This document shows, one piece after another, positions 38,301-48,801 of a stretch of DNA of 64,000 nucleotides. The notes under the pieces were generated by a model. The model saw only the letters and a program-made list of their open reading frames with translations. It did no database searches and was not told where the DNA came from. This stretch comes from Polytrichum commune (lineage: Eukaryota > Streptophyta > Polytrichopsida > Polytrichales > Polytrichaceae): positions 43,362,758 to 43,426,757 of the forward strand of contig OX485805.1 in assembly GCA_950295325.1 (NCBI GenBank), written 5' to 3'. How positions within the stretch are numbered: position 1 is the stretch's first letter; each line of letters starts with the position of its first letter. Position numbers and translations under genes: made by a program.

Positions 38301-39010
38301 TCCTTACTAACACTAAATTCAAACATGTAACTTCCACATATTACCATAGATGATGTTTGAGTTTTCAGTTAAGGTTACTTACTTTCATAGGGTTATTGAT
38401 ATTTAGTGTATCAAACACTAAATATCCTATTTAGTGTACTGTATTTAGTGTTGTTTCTTTTTAGTTACTGTGTACTGCTATGGTGGAATAGCTGGAAACG
38501 GTCATTCAGAACGTGACACATAACAATCAGCCCTTTTAATAGAGTTGTACAATTAAAGTTTTTAATAGCTTACGTAATGGAATGCTCAATGTAGTCAAAG
38601 CTTAAAAGGTATCGTGGACTCTACCTACGAGCCTTCTAGGTAAAGGGGATGAATAACTGTACACATAACCTAAACCACCTCCAAGCTTTGTTACATAAAG
38701 AATGCATGTAAGTGGCCCACGATCTTAATTGGTTTCTAGTATACAAGTACATATTCACGTTTTAAATGTGCATATCTGAAAGAAAACCATTCAAGGAAAT
38801 CTACGAGCACCACTTCAAGAATTCATAAGATATACACTTTCATTTTTAAGATAGCAATATTAGCTATCATGTTTCTCGTTTGGATTCGCGAATGTGTTCA
38901 TGTAAGTTCTCTTGGATTGGCAATCCCCTACATATTATGTTGGAATGTTGGAAGTGTCCATTTTAGGCACACCCACCTTAAAGTAAGCCAATGCAGACCA
39001 CTCGACACTT
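35383..39010. other. Long gene-free AT-rich stretch
   Basis: No conserved coding sequence is seen. Terminal-type motifs of the CACTAAATAT family cluster at 38150-38455 (TTTAGTGTATGG, CACTAAATATCC, TATTTAGTGTAC), suggesting decayed or overlapping copies. Short open frames at 36081-36353 and 37829-38050 lack recognisable domains. Confidence 0.45.
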
Positions 39011-39565
39011 GTGTTCCTTAATTGAATTTGTTAACGTGCTCGTATGATTTCAAATTTGTTACTAAAACTCTATCTATGTTGACATCTTTAAAAATGTGCT
39101 TAGCATGTGTCCTCACCTTATAAGTCGTACACAATGAGCTTCTTGGAACCATAAAGGTTAATCTTTAACTCGCAGTTAAAAGACCCAATTCATGCTTCTC
39201 CATGCACAAAAATATGCATTTGAACTACATATTTTTCATTCTACGATAAGTGTGTTAGCATGTCAATTTGCTAAGTGTAAAGTATGTTATGGTAGAACTC
39301 TTGACTCTTATACTCCTTGATCAAATTTCGCAATGTGCTCATATAATTTTAGATTTGTTACAAAACAATTATATATGTTGAACTTCAAGAAGTGTACTTA
39401 GCAAAATATACTCGCCTTATAGGTTGTGCATTGACCTTCTTCGAATTTTTACAGTTAACTCTATTAGGGTCTAAGAAGTCCAATCCATGCTTCTCCATGC
39501 ATAACAAACGTGTATTTCAACTACATATGTTTCCATTTGAAGTGTGTCAACTTTGGCCCTGCTCA
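39010..39565. repeat. Two diverged tandem copies of about 285 bp
   Basis: Unit 1 starts near 39015 and unit 2 near 39310. Shared blocks in order are GTGCTCRTATRATTT, AAATTTGTTACWAAA, TATATGTTGA, CCTTATARGT, ATGCTTCTCCATGCA and TTCAACTACATAT. No coding function is seen. Confidence 0.65.
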
Positions 39566-40655
39566 CAATCAACTCATTTTTAGTTATCAATATCATACAT
39601 GCATATATTTTATTTTTCCCTCCTTGACATACGAGTGCATTAGTGTGCTCAATAATATTATGATGTCTAAATCGAGGTTACATAATGGTCAACAAGATGA
39701 TAATAATTGTAACAACTCAACACTTGGCATAAGTATGGTCAATTTTATCTTCTCGTTGTATAAAAATATATAAACACATGACAAGTCTTGCCATTAGTAT
39801 GCTTAGTATTGTTGTCCTCTTGCATACTCAATTGTTAACACATGACACTTGACATCAATATGCTTAGCAATATGTCCCTCTTGCATACAAAAATGTAAAT
39901 CAACATTTCAAGTACTCCAATGTGCCACATTGAATGCCATATTGCAAATTTTGGTTCACTTCAAAGCACTGCTTATATTGGCAAATAATATCGTGTCCAC
40001 AATTAACGAGTGTGACATTTTAAAGTCTATAAGTAATCATGTTTAAACCTTTCACAAACAATGCATGTGACACTAATTAGTTACCATAAACAATGAGACT
40101 AGAGACCCACTCTTTGAGTTGGGCCTCACCAACATTATCCGAGGTGAAAACACAATTGATTACAATAAAGCCCATATTTTTCATTTTCTAATACTTTTGG
40201 CCTCGTAATAAGCATCAACGACCATGAATAGGTTAAAGAACCCCACTCAAGATATCAACGTAATCGCAAATATGCAAGGGGTCGAGTACTCACTACACTA
40301 AGTATTCTAATTAGTGTCATATGGCATTTTATGTCATTGTGGCAACTCTTATAACGACGCTCCTTATCTATAACTTTTACAAGTATTATCATCCCAACTT
40401 ACTTCTAATTCTTCTACTACCTTAAACCCTACATGCTCCATGGGGTTGTTGATGTGCGGTTGCATGCAAGCTTACGATGGTTTGTAACTGTGGCATAATG
40501 CATGAAATCTATGCCAATCATTGAAAGAAAGTTTGATGTATTTTTGCATCATAAACATTTACATAATGAAACATTATAATAAATGGTTGAGATTTAGATT
40601 AAAAAACCACTCCACAAGTGACAATGGTTGCAACATTGTAAGGGCCACTTCACAC

Positions 40656-41202
40656 CAGAGCCCAACATTTTTCCTTTAAATTGCACTCATACCCAGACCA
40701 TGCCCATCAACAACGACCTATGCCCACCCATGCCCACCCATGCTATTTAAATTGCGCCCATGTATTCAAAAATTGTGTAATGTGTATTACCCGCCTACAC
40801 CAAGTATTGGTTGGATTGGACAAATAAAAATTCATTCACTATCGTTGGCTTCAGCCCGGAGCGCTTCTTGGTTAGCGTATTCCCTGCATCCGAGAAGTTT
40901 GACTCCGATTTGGAGTTGGATGTAGGGATGCACAAAACCGAACGCGCCACGCGCGACATGATGGGGAATGTGGGGGCTCCTCTCAGCTTCCACCACAAGA
41001 GAATACTAAATTTAGCAACGGTATCCAATATGTTTTGCTTTAGCCTATGCTGACCCATGAACAATAATATCGAACCCATGCCCACCCATGAACAACAATA
41101 TCGCAGCCATGCCCATCCATGAACAATAATATCGCAGCCATGCCCACCCAAAACCCATGGGCATGGGTGGGCATGGGTATGGGCACCCAATGTAGGGCTC
41201 TG
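40656..41202 (-). mobile_element. Internally deleted hAT transposon, 547 bp, 8-bp target duplication
   Basis: The ends are CAGAGCCCAACAT and, on the other strand, CAGAGCCCTACAT. The octamer CTTCACAC lies directly on both sides (40648-40655 and 41203-41210). Both features define the hAT superfamily. The minus strand still encodes part of the hAT C-terminal dimerisation domain. The subterminal region contains many direct and inverted repeats of CCCATGCCCA, typical of hAT transposase-binding regions. Confidence 0.9.
40795..41050 (-). pseudogene. hAT transposase C-terminal (hATC dimerisation) fragment
   Basis: The translated minus strand reads FPIMSRVARSVLCIPTSN followed by SESNFSDAGNTLTKKRSGL and VNEFLFVQSN. 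This is the conserved end of plant hAT transposases: the motif beginning with SE.FS..G and followed by KRS.L.P. The N-terminal zinc finger and RNase H-like catalytic region are missing, so the protein cannot act. The open frame runs to 41244 but only this part shows homology. The fragment lies wholly inside the 40656-41202 element. Confidence 0.85.
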
Positions 41203-41754
41203 CTTCACACACGAGACTGAGAGCCAGTGACCATCACACTTCAAGCACTCTCATTGGTGGAAAAGGTGAAGCCGGTTCACGTTCACTTCACGCTATGCTT
41301 GAGGGACCGACATAGTAAGTGAATGTAAGATGGATGTAAGGTCTACATGGATTCCTACATGGCATCCAATGGATCATGTTTCATGGTCACTTGGACTATT
41401 TTCAAAAACCACCTCTTGGAGGTATGCCTAACACAAAACTGGGAGACCATGGCGCTCCAAACGCTCACAACCGTTGGTTTATTTTATTTTATCGTGTGTG
41501 AAGACCCGCATGAATAGAATTTCATTAAAATAGCAATTGTTGAGGGCCCAGTGACATATGACTTCACACTACACTTGAGGATCCGTGACTACACTACATG
41601 ATTGTGGAGGTGTCTTGGGACGGCCTTAATTTGGACACTTCTCTTTTGGGCTCTCACAATTTCATGGTCATGGATCTTGGCTCGTGTGTGAAGTAGTCCT
41701 TAGTACTTAATTATTTTTTACAATAAATGTTAAATATTGTTAGGTTCACATTTA

Positions 41755-42579
41755 GGGACACTTCACATTATGGCCGAAGGTCGAGAGGCTGTCCATTTCC
41801 ACCAATCAAATTGCAAGAAACCAAGAGTTCGGCCTCTCGACCCTTCACACTAAGGCCAAAGTCCAAAGGCCGTTGTCGTAGTTCAAAATGATTATTTTTT
41901 GAAGAAGGTGACAGACTCTCGAAGGAGGTTTGGGTTGCACGGGAATGGAAACCCAAACTATGGTCGAGAGGCCATCGGTTTTTTTCATAAAAAAATTAAA
42001 TCTTTGACAAGATCTTGGCCGTTAGATTGGAGGGGTTGTTCTGGGCAAGGAATAAAGTGGGATGCTCTTTTGGGTTTGGATTTTGGGCTTGGCCTTGGCC
42101 TTGGAGGCTTCACACTATGGCCGTCGAAGTCGAGAGGCCGTGAGATTGAGTGGCCAAACTTTGTTGAGAGTCCAAAGAAATGAGCTGAAAGTAGCCAATA
42201 AAATATAGTAAGTGGAGCTTTTAGCTGAGCATAGTGTGAAGCCTCCAAAGGCCAAGCTCAAAGTCCAACCCAAAAGAGCATCCCAATTTATTCCTTGCCC
42301 AAAACAACCTCTCCAATCTAACGGCCACGATCTTGTCAAATATTTTATTTTTTTATGGAAAAAAACCGACGGCCTCTCAACCATAGTTTGGGTTTCCATT
42401 CCCGTGCGACCCAAACTTCCTTCGAGAGTCTGTCGCCTTCTTCAAAAAGTAACCATTTCAAACTGCGACGACCTTTGGACTCTGGCCTCAATGCGAAAGG
42501 TCGACAGGCCAAACTCTTGGTTTCTTGCAGTTTGATTGGTGGAAATCGACGGCCTCTCGACCTTAGTGTGAAGCACCCC
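41755..42579. mobile_element. 825-bp foldback element with arms of about 350 bp
   Basis: The left arm (41755 to about 42120) and the right arm (42579 back to about 42227) are near-perfect reverse complements. Shared blocks include GAATGGAAACCCAAACTATG, CCGTTAGATTGGAG and CTTTGGAGGCTTCACACTAT. The spacer is about 105 bp. TTA flanks both sides (41752-41754 and 42580-42582). Read on the minus strand, 42579-42105 is a full copy of the unit seen at 31284-31771; the left arm is a second, half-length copy in opposite orientation. Confidence 0.85.
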
Positions 42580-42582
42580 TTA

Positions 42583-43115
42583 GGGCCGCTTTACACTTAG
42601 AGGCCGGGCCAATTCGCTGTGTAAGAGGCTTGAAATCCTCATTTGTGATTGGTCAAAAGGCTCAAATCGGCCCCAACCCCTTTACATCTAGAGGCCGGGC
42701 CGATTTGGTGGTATGATTTTTTAAATTAAAAAATGTATGTTATGACACGGCCCGAGCTCGTTGAATTGGGTGCACCCAAAATGGAAGGCCAATTCTTGGC
42801 CTAGAGGCCAATGTCATATTCCACTAAAAAAATCTTCTTAAATAAAGTATAATTTTTTAAAGTGAACTAGATCCATTGGATTATGTGGAATCTAAAGGCT
42901 CTATCTTAGATTATGCTACATCCGTTGGATTAGGCTAATTTTTTTGAATAAGCTTGGCTTCTTGGCCCGAGGGCCTTTACATATGGGAAAATTGGCCCCT
43001 GGTATAATCTTATTATAATGTGTAGTAGAGGCCGGCCTCCAACCCAAAAAAGGCTGAAATTTTGTGCAATCGGCCTCAAGGGAAATTGGCCCGGCCTCTA
43101 GGTGTAAAGCGGCCC
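42583..43115. mobile_element. 533-bp Harbinger-type MITE with 34-bp terminal repeats and TTA duplication
   Basis: The left end is GGGCCGCTTTACACTTAGAG then GCCGGGCCAATT. The right end on the other strand is GGGCCGCTTTACACCTAGAG then GCCGGGCCAATT. TTA flanks the element (42580-42582 and 43116-43118). The left TTA is also the right flank of the preceding element. The interior has further copies of GAGGCCGGGCC. No coding sequence is present. Confidence 0.85.
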
Positions 43116-43349
43116 TTAGTATTGAGCAAGACAAATGGAATGGTGACACTAAATACAATATTTAGTGAAGACCCCTTGGTCTCCATTTTCCATAATAGGT
43201 GCCCGCACCTTATGTATAAAGGTCGTCCATTGGTCCCCAGGGTAGTTGTACCTTCCCATGCTCACTAATTGCCCATTTTAGTGTAGTGGAGGGGGGAGGT
43301 TAGTAAACTAACTAAACCTACTGTAGCCATGACCTTGAAGGCGCCCCTT

Positions 43350-44666
43350 AAAAGGGGGAAGTGGCGGACGTTGACGGGCTCCCTCGCACTACCTTTGTGC
43401 CGCTCAGCCTCCGCGAAATTTGGCATCGCCTTTGCCTTCCCTCCCCTCCCCCTCCTGATCTCTTGATCTCTCGGCGCGATTCCACAACGATGCTTATCTG
43501 TGGGCCACTTCCAAGTCCTTTCTGCGTTACTTACCTGCCGCTGGATTCAAGGACTGCCTCCGGAGTTCGCACGGCAGTCTGTCAGGCCTCCGAATCACGC
43601 CCGGACAATGCGTCGTTACGCGCGCTCGGAGGAAAGCATCGGCAACATCGAATCATGCGGCGAGGCAGGGAGAAGCGAGAGAGAAGCGCTCGGAATGCTC
43701 CCATACGAGTGACGCGGTCCTGGTGTGCTGTGCCAGTCGCTGCGGAGCGGTGAGAGAATTATCATAGGTTAGTGTTGTCGTGGAGTTGGATCACTTGCGG
43801 CAGGGGAATGTAATTGAAAAATTACAGGTTCTGGTGTTGGTAGTGAGACTAGACGAGAATTGTTATCATCGTGTTTGGCGGAGTGGCGGCGGGGTAGGGG
43901 AATGCGGTGATATCAGCAGTTGAGATCTTGATTTGCTGTGGAGTTGGAGACTGGACAGAGAGAAGTTTAATTGTGTTTCGTGGAGTTGGAGCTGGAGTGG
44001 CCGCGAGAAGAAGGGAATGTGGTGATATAGCGCTTGAGATCCATACTGGTGTGGTGCCTGTGGAGTGAGCAGTGTTTTGTGTTCTTGGCGATGTGGTTGT
44101 GATGATCGTCAGCAGTCGGTGTGTGCCTGCCTTGCTCTTTTTTTCACGTTGGATCCAGGGGACGCCTACACCTACGCTGCTGGAAGTAATACTCGGAACT
44201 GTGGCAGAGTGTTGTGGAAGTTGAAGAAGTTGCGGTGAGGGAGAAGCTCAGTGGACAGTGTGTGGACGGGGATGCACTGGCACACTTGAGATCTAGGTGA
44301 GGTCTGGTGACCAGGAAGTGAGGATTTGTGTGCACAAGAGGATTTGTTGTCGTTGTGGTGACGGTCCTTGTAATCGTCCACCGGCGGATAAATGTAGTTC
44401 ACCTGCATTCTCGAATGCTCTGTTCACCTTGAGTCGAGGAGCCTCTCTTGTTCTTCGGCACTGTGGCGTCATATCGATCGGTGGATGTAGTAGACATGCG
44501 TTATCGGATTTCTACAGCTTATTGGAGGTTGTAGCGGGAAGCAATGAGTCTCGAGAAATGCGTTCCCTCGCTTGAGATATGGTGGCAACGATCTCATCAG
44601 TAGCGTATGTGTGAGAACTCCATCGGTTAGGCTCGTCCGAGTATAGATAGTATTGCTGCGCTAATA
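43350..44666 (+). promoter_or_regulatory. GC-rich probable promoter and long 5' leader of the coiled-coil gene
   Basis: Base composition changes sharply from AT-rich transposon DNA to GC-rich DNA at about 43350. The stretch contains imperfect repeats of TCGTGGAGTTGGA, GGGGAATGYGGTGATAT and TTGAGATCY between 43770 and 44050. Several upstream ATGs and short frames (for example 44297-44575) precede the main start, which would be upstream ORFs if the whole stretch is transcribed. The transcription start and any leader intron cannot be placed. Confidence 0.5.
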
Positions 44667-47600
44667 ATGGGAACGATGATTGTTGCGGAAGTGGACGAGA
44701 GCTCTGTTGACACACGAAAGACAAATTTGAATGTAGACATTCCGGTGAGACCGCGAAAGGACTTGAACAGCCTCATAAGTAGGTTTGAGGGATTAAATGC
44801 AACAAGTCCACAGAAAGCTGTGCGGAGCAAGAGTCCTACTACTCCTGTTGTCTCCGTCACTGAGCAATCTTTATCGAGTACGAGAGATGATGAGAACCCC
44901 ATGCAAAATGTTGGAGACAGCTTCATCTCGGAGAATGTACAGACACGTCCAGAAAGTGCGATAACCTTGAGCAGTCTCGTTGAAATGAATCCTATAGGAG
45001 ACGAGCCTTTGGGCGAGACTCGAGAAGTGGAGGAGGATCTTCTGATAGAGAAAGAGCCAACACCCGAAAGTACCTCTAGTATTGCGCTAGAGATCCCCTC
45101 CTCCTCCGTAAATGTAGAGACAGATCCATCTAAGTCAGAGAGGTTGAGTGATGTCAGTGATTTATCACCTCGAGTCTTCTCAGAAGTTGCTCAAGATGCG
45201 ACTGGAAAGAATGTCAGTCAAGAAGATATGAATTGCTTATCGAAGAATCACACCGAAGAAAGTGATTCGTCTGTCAAGCAGGACGCTCCTCACTTGAACG
45301 ATAAAAATGAGGAAGAGTCGATGGATATGGTTAATCTTACATTGGATCTTGAGCCAGATGTTCACCGTCTTCCTGCCAAGGACGACGAAAACTATTCACC
45401 AAATAGTTTATCCACTGTAGCGGAGATTAGGGACGTGGAGATAGGTCCAGAGAAGTCGTTGAGCTTGACTGATCTCCGTGAAGTGGCGCAGGAGGAGATC
45501 CCTTTGGTGGATCGAGAAGTTAAAGACGAATTTACTCTAAAGCCAGTTGATTCTATGACCGAGGACGACAAAGGGAAAATTGAATCGTCTCTTCAGGGGG
45601 ACGAGACTTCTAAGGAAGTGGCCATGGAGGAGATTAGTCTTCACGAAGATGGTGAGCCTGAAGCTCAAAGAAGTGAAGGTTTACAAAGCCTTCAAGCAAA
45701 CAGTGAGGATGTTAGCAACTTGCAAAATAGAGCTACGACTTCCGCTGCTTTTGAGAGCAGCTCTCAAAATACTACTCTTCAAAATTCACCGAGCTTCAGT
45801 AGTGTCAATGAAATGGTGCAACGGAGAGTCTTAGCAGAGGCCGATGATGAAGGTCCTGTTCGAGAGGAGATTGCAGCCATTCAGAATGACACCGAAGAAG
45901 ATGAAGCTTCGACTGGTCATTCCATTACCCATGTGAGTGAGATTGTCGAGGAAGAGCTGGAGGAGATCAATCTTGAGCACGATGGTGAGCCAGGGGTGCA
46001 AAAATCGGAACCACAAGCGAATTTGAAGGATGCTAATCATGAAGATGAGGACGCTTCTAGTGTATCTTCGAGCAATTCTGATTCGTCAACTGCAGGAAAG
46101 CCAGCTGAAGGTAATTCTTCTTGAACACTCGAAACAATTGCGGACCCTTGAAGAGCTAGAGCAAGTAGATTTTGTTGGATGCCTGACCATGTTATTATAG
46201 GCCTGTTCCACTAGGATCTCTATTCCCATCATTCCCTAGGTTTCTGAATGATCGCATATAGTGTCTTTTCAGCATCGTCTTAATGTTTAGCTACGCTTTG
46301 GATTTCACCAAAGGATTTTCTGGCTGGTATTGCTAGAAAGTGGACCATAGGAAAATGCTTTGCACGTACCATTTTACTTTTGCACTAGCACTTTTAACTT
46401 GGTCTTTTAAGGTAAGTGTCCGACGGGAGTGGCTAAGTGATGCTTTTAGTTCCTTTGGCTTGCTGCACATAACAATCATACAACTCTCAGAATTAACGTT
46501 GAACGCATTGATGTGTCTACGGAAAGTAAAGTTAGCCTTAATTTCCTTTCAATGGTAATGATTGCTGGGAGATTAAGATTGGATTCTGCAAATCCTGACA
46601 TATCCTTCAATGGGAACTTTGCGACACGGACAACTTTCCTCTGAGAGATCTGAGGGTTTATAGTGGGGAAATGGTCATTGAGGTGTCGAGAGCAGGTGTA
46701 GATACTGTGTTCTGGTCTATTTCAACTGAGGTCTTCTTGAATATAGGGTCAACAACTGTTTCACGGTAGAACTTCGGACACGGTTTATATTAAAATATCC
46801 AGGAGTGAAAAGTGTAGCGATCCTGTTGTGAGTGATTGTTCGGAAAGAATGTTTAGGGGTTAAATTTTAACGCAGCACGGTGTAATTAAGTCAACATCAT
46901 CGATACTGAAGGTTTTTCTTATTTTCTTCAGGGTCAAAAATAGAGGAAGTGCAAGAGGTCGATCAAGAAACAGCTGCTCGTGCGCCAGAGAGAAGTGCGG
47001 TGATCCGTCTCACGAGGCAAATGTCTCGAGTCCTCAGTAGCATGGGTAGCATGTCTCCACGGTTCGAGATTCGCGAGACCAAGGAACTTCAAGAGCTTCA
47101 AGAAAGGGTGCATTCATTAGAGAAGGATCTTAAGTCGAAGATGATGGATTATGAGATCCTGACATTAACCTTCAAAGAAAAGGAGAATCAACTGATGAAT
47201 AAGATCGAATGCCTAGAACTTGCAAACGAGCAGCTACTTGCGGGTGGAAATGATACTAGCATCCAACTCCAATTGGAGCTCACTCGCCTTCAGCGACAAA
47301 ATTCTATTCTTTCTCTTCGCGAGCGTGAGCTTCTATTTCAAATTGGCACGCAAGAGATGCTCAGTCAGCAGATGCTTAATAGGACACCGAATGGTCCAGT
47401 AGTTTCTAGCTCTGAAACCAAGCACCTGGAGGACAAGATTACTGTGCTCGAGTTAAAGCTTGCCGAAGCAGTCAAAGAGAGCAACATGTACAAGGTTCAG
47501 CTTCATGACGCATTCGACAAACAGAAAAATGTACAGTCCGCTGCTATTTTGGGCCTAGGTGATGGCGACGATGTAACAAAGGAACTAGAGAAGCTGAGGA

Positions 47601-47743
47601 AGCAAACAAAGGAACAGGAAGTAGAGCTCCAAGACTTGCAGGACAGGTTCTTCCTCATCAGTGTGCACCTTGCTGAATCGGTAGCTCAAAGGGAAGAGCT
47701 ACTCATGAAAATGAAGAGGATTAATGGGTACTTAAAGCATTGA
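44667..47743 (+). CDS. Unrecognised 751-residue acidic protein with C-terminal coiled coil
   Basis: Two exons: 44667-46110 and 46932-47743, with the intron starting GTAATT and ending TTCTTCAG. The split Gly codon keeps the frame. Residues 1 to about 480 are rich in Glu, Ser, Asp and Thr and look disordered, with short repeats such as EEINLEHDGEP and MEEISLHEDGEPEAQ. The second exon starts with a basic Ser-rich stretch (VIRLTRQMSRVLSSMGSMSP). It then has heptad-rich helices (LQELQERVHSLEKDLKSKM, QLQLELTRLQRQNSIL, ELEKLRKQTKEQEVELQDL), predicting a coiled coil from about residue 515 to the end. There is no membrane segment, catalytic motif or signal peptide. A scaffold, cytoskeletal or tethering role is only inference. 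The start is the first ATG of the long frame; the upstream leader is GC-rich. Confidence 0.8.
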
Positions 47744-48612
47744 CATGATCTTATATTGTACACCCCTTCGGAACAGGCGGCCAATTCTGCTGCCCTCGTA
47801 CAGTGACTCCCGAGTTCGTGGAGGTGGGGCAAGTTTGTAAGTTAACAACTCTTGAAACTCGAGGTCCATTAGATTCATTCTACTTTATCGAATTCTCTGA
47901 ACTGTGGTTTCTTCATGCAGTATGTGTTGTCACATCGAAAAATGGGACTTTTAGGTCAAGGGAATTCAATCCTTTACATGAGTGTGATTCTCTCTTCCCG
48001 CCGCTGGAACAATTGGCATTGCTTCTTGAGACAAATCTATGTAATACAGTTTGCCACTCGCCAGGAAGTTTGGCCAATCTCATGTCGAACTATAGTTTAC
48101 ATGGCAGAGCTCCCATTTTCAGCAAGTTAAGCTTGCGATCAAGATTCAACACTGCCAGTTTAACTCCACAATGGACTCACTATCAGTTGAAACGGAATCT
48201 TTCAGTACATGGTGCAGTGCGAGTACTATATAAGTTGTAGGCATCTTTTCTCAAAAGTGAACCAACCTAGTCTTGGACTGTGCCAACGACGCTCAGCGAT
48301 CGTAAAGGGTATTCTGGTCATCGAAAGTTGTGGACACAAAGAGACGATGCGACCATATTGTAAGTGTTTCGCTTTGACACTAAAATTTTGGCCAAAGCGT
48401 CGTTTGATCGTTCCGATTTGGGTATCATCACTTGATGTTTAGTAAAGCACTCATCTATTTTCAGACAGTCTAATCAATATATTCAATACTTCTGAGAGCA
48501 ATTAACATTTGCTTCAGATACGCTAACTCTTTCCCCACCACCATCCTGAAGGTTAGAAAATCAGAGACAAGTTCGCTTCTTCATATATGCGCACTAAAAA
48601 GTTTCCCTTCAG
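47744..48612 (+). other. Probable 3' UTR and downstream flank of the coiled-coil gene
   Basis: The open frame at 47803-48240 has no recognisable domain and mixed codon use. I see no clear poly(A) signal. Confidence 0.35.
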
Positions 48613-48801
48613 ATGGGTTTTCTATCAACCATTGAACAGAAACCAGAAGGATGTTGCCCAGAATGTGGGTGGTCTAACTATCTGCGTGAATGCCCAGAAT
48701 TAGCGAAGAAGTTGGAAGGATATCATCAAGGAGACCTACTGGTGATGAAGGTCTCCAAGCTGGTGCCATTAAATCGGTTGTTGACGCTCCAAATAGCTTG
48801 A
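48613..48801 (+). pseudogene. Possible retroelement gag zinc-knuckle scrap
   Basis: The 62-residue frame contains CCPECGWSNYLRECPELAKK, which resembles a retrotransposon zinc knuckle (C-x2-C ... C followed by PELAKK), although the expected His is a Tyr. No LTR, protease or polymerase is seen nearby. It may equally be chance. Confidence 0.3.

Larger units (their letters stand above)
40642..41699. mobile_element. Harbinger-like TIR element interrupted by a hAT relic
   Basis: Once the hAT insertion is set aside, the left end reads GGGCCACTTCACAC followed by ACGAGACTGAGAGCC. The right end, on the other strand, reads GGACTACTTCACACACGAGC. The flanking triplets are TAA (40639-40641) and TTA (41700-41702), both of the TWA type, but not identical. 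Without the 555 bp of hAT plus one duplication, the element would be about 500 bp. It has no coding sequence. Confidence 0.65.
40293..43168 (+). mobile_element. CACTAAATAT-family element carrying a nest of younger insertions
   Basis: The left part (CTACACTAAGTATTCTAATT, TAGTGTCATATGGCATTTTA, GTGACAATGGTTGCAACATT) and the right part (TATTGAGCAAGACAAATGGA, GACACTAAATACAATATTTA) are the two halves of the same family seen intact at 28917-29312. Between them lie, in order, a GGGCCACTTCACAC element (itself holding a hAT relic), about 50 bp of host element, a foldback element, and another Harbinger-type element. Confidence 0.75.

Noticed and set aside
43361-43753. 130-residue open frame before the coiled-coil gene
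   Set aside because: Composition is driven by GC-rich leader DNA; no domain and no supported splice to the main frame.
47803-48240. 145-residue open frame after the coiled-coil gene
   Set aside because: No domain; most likely 3' UTR or chance.
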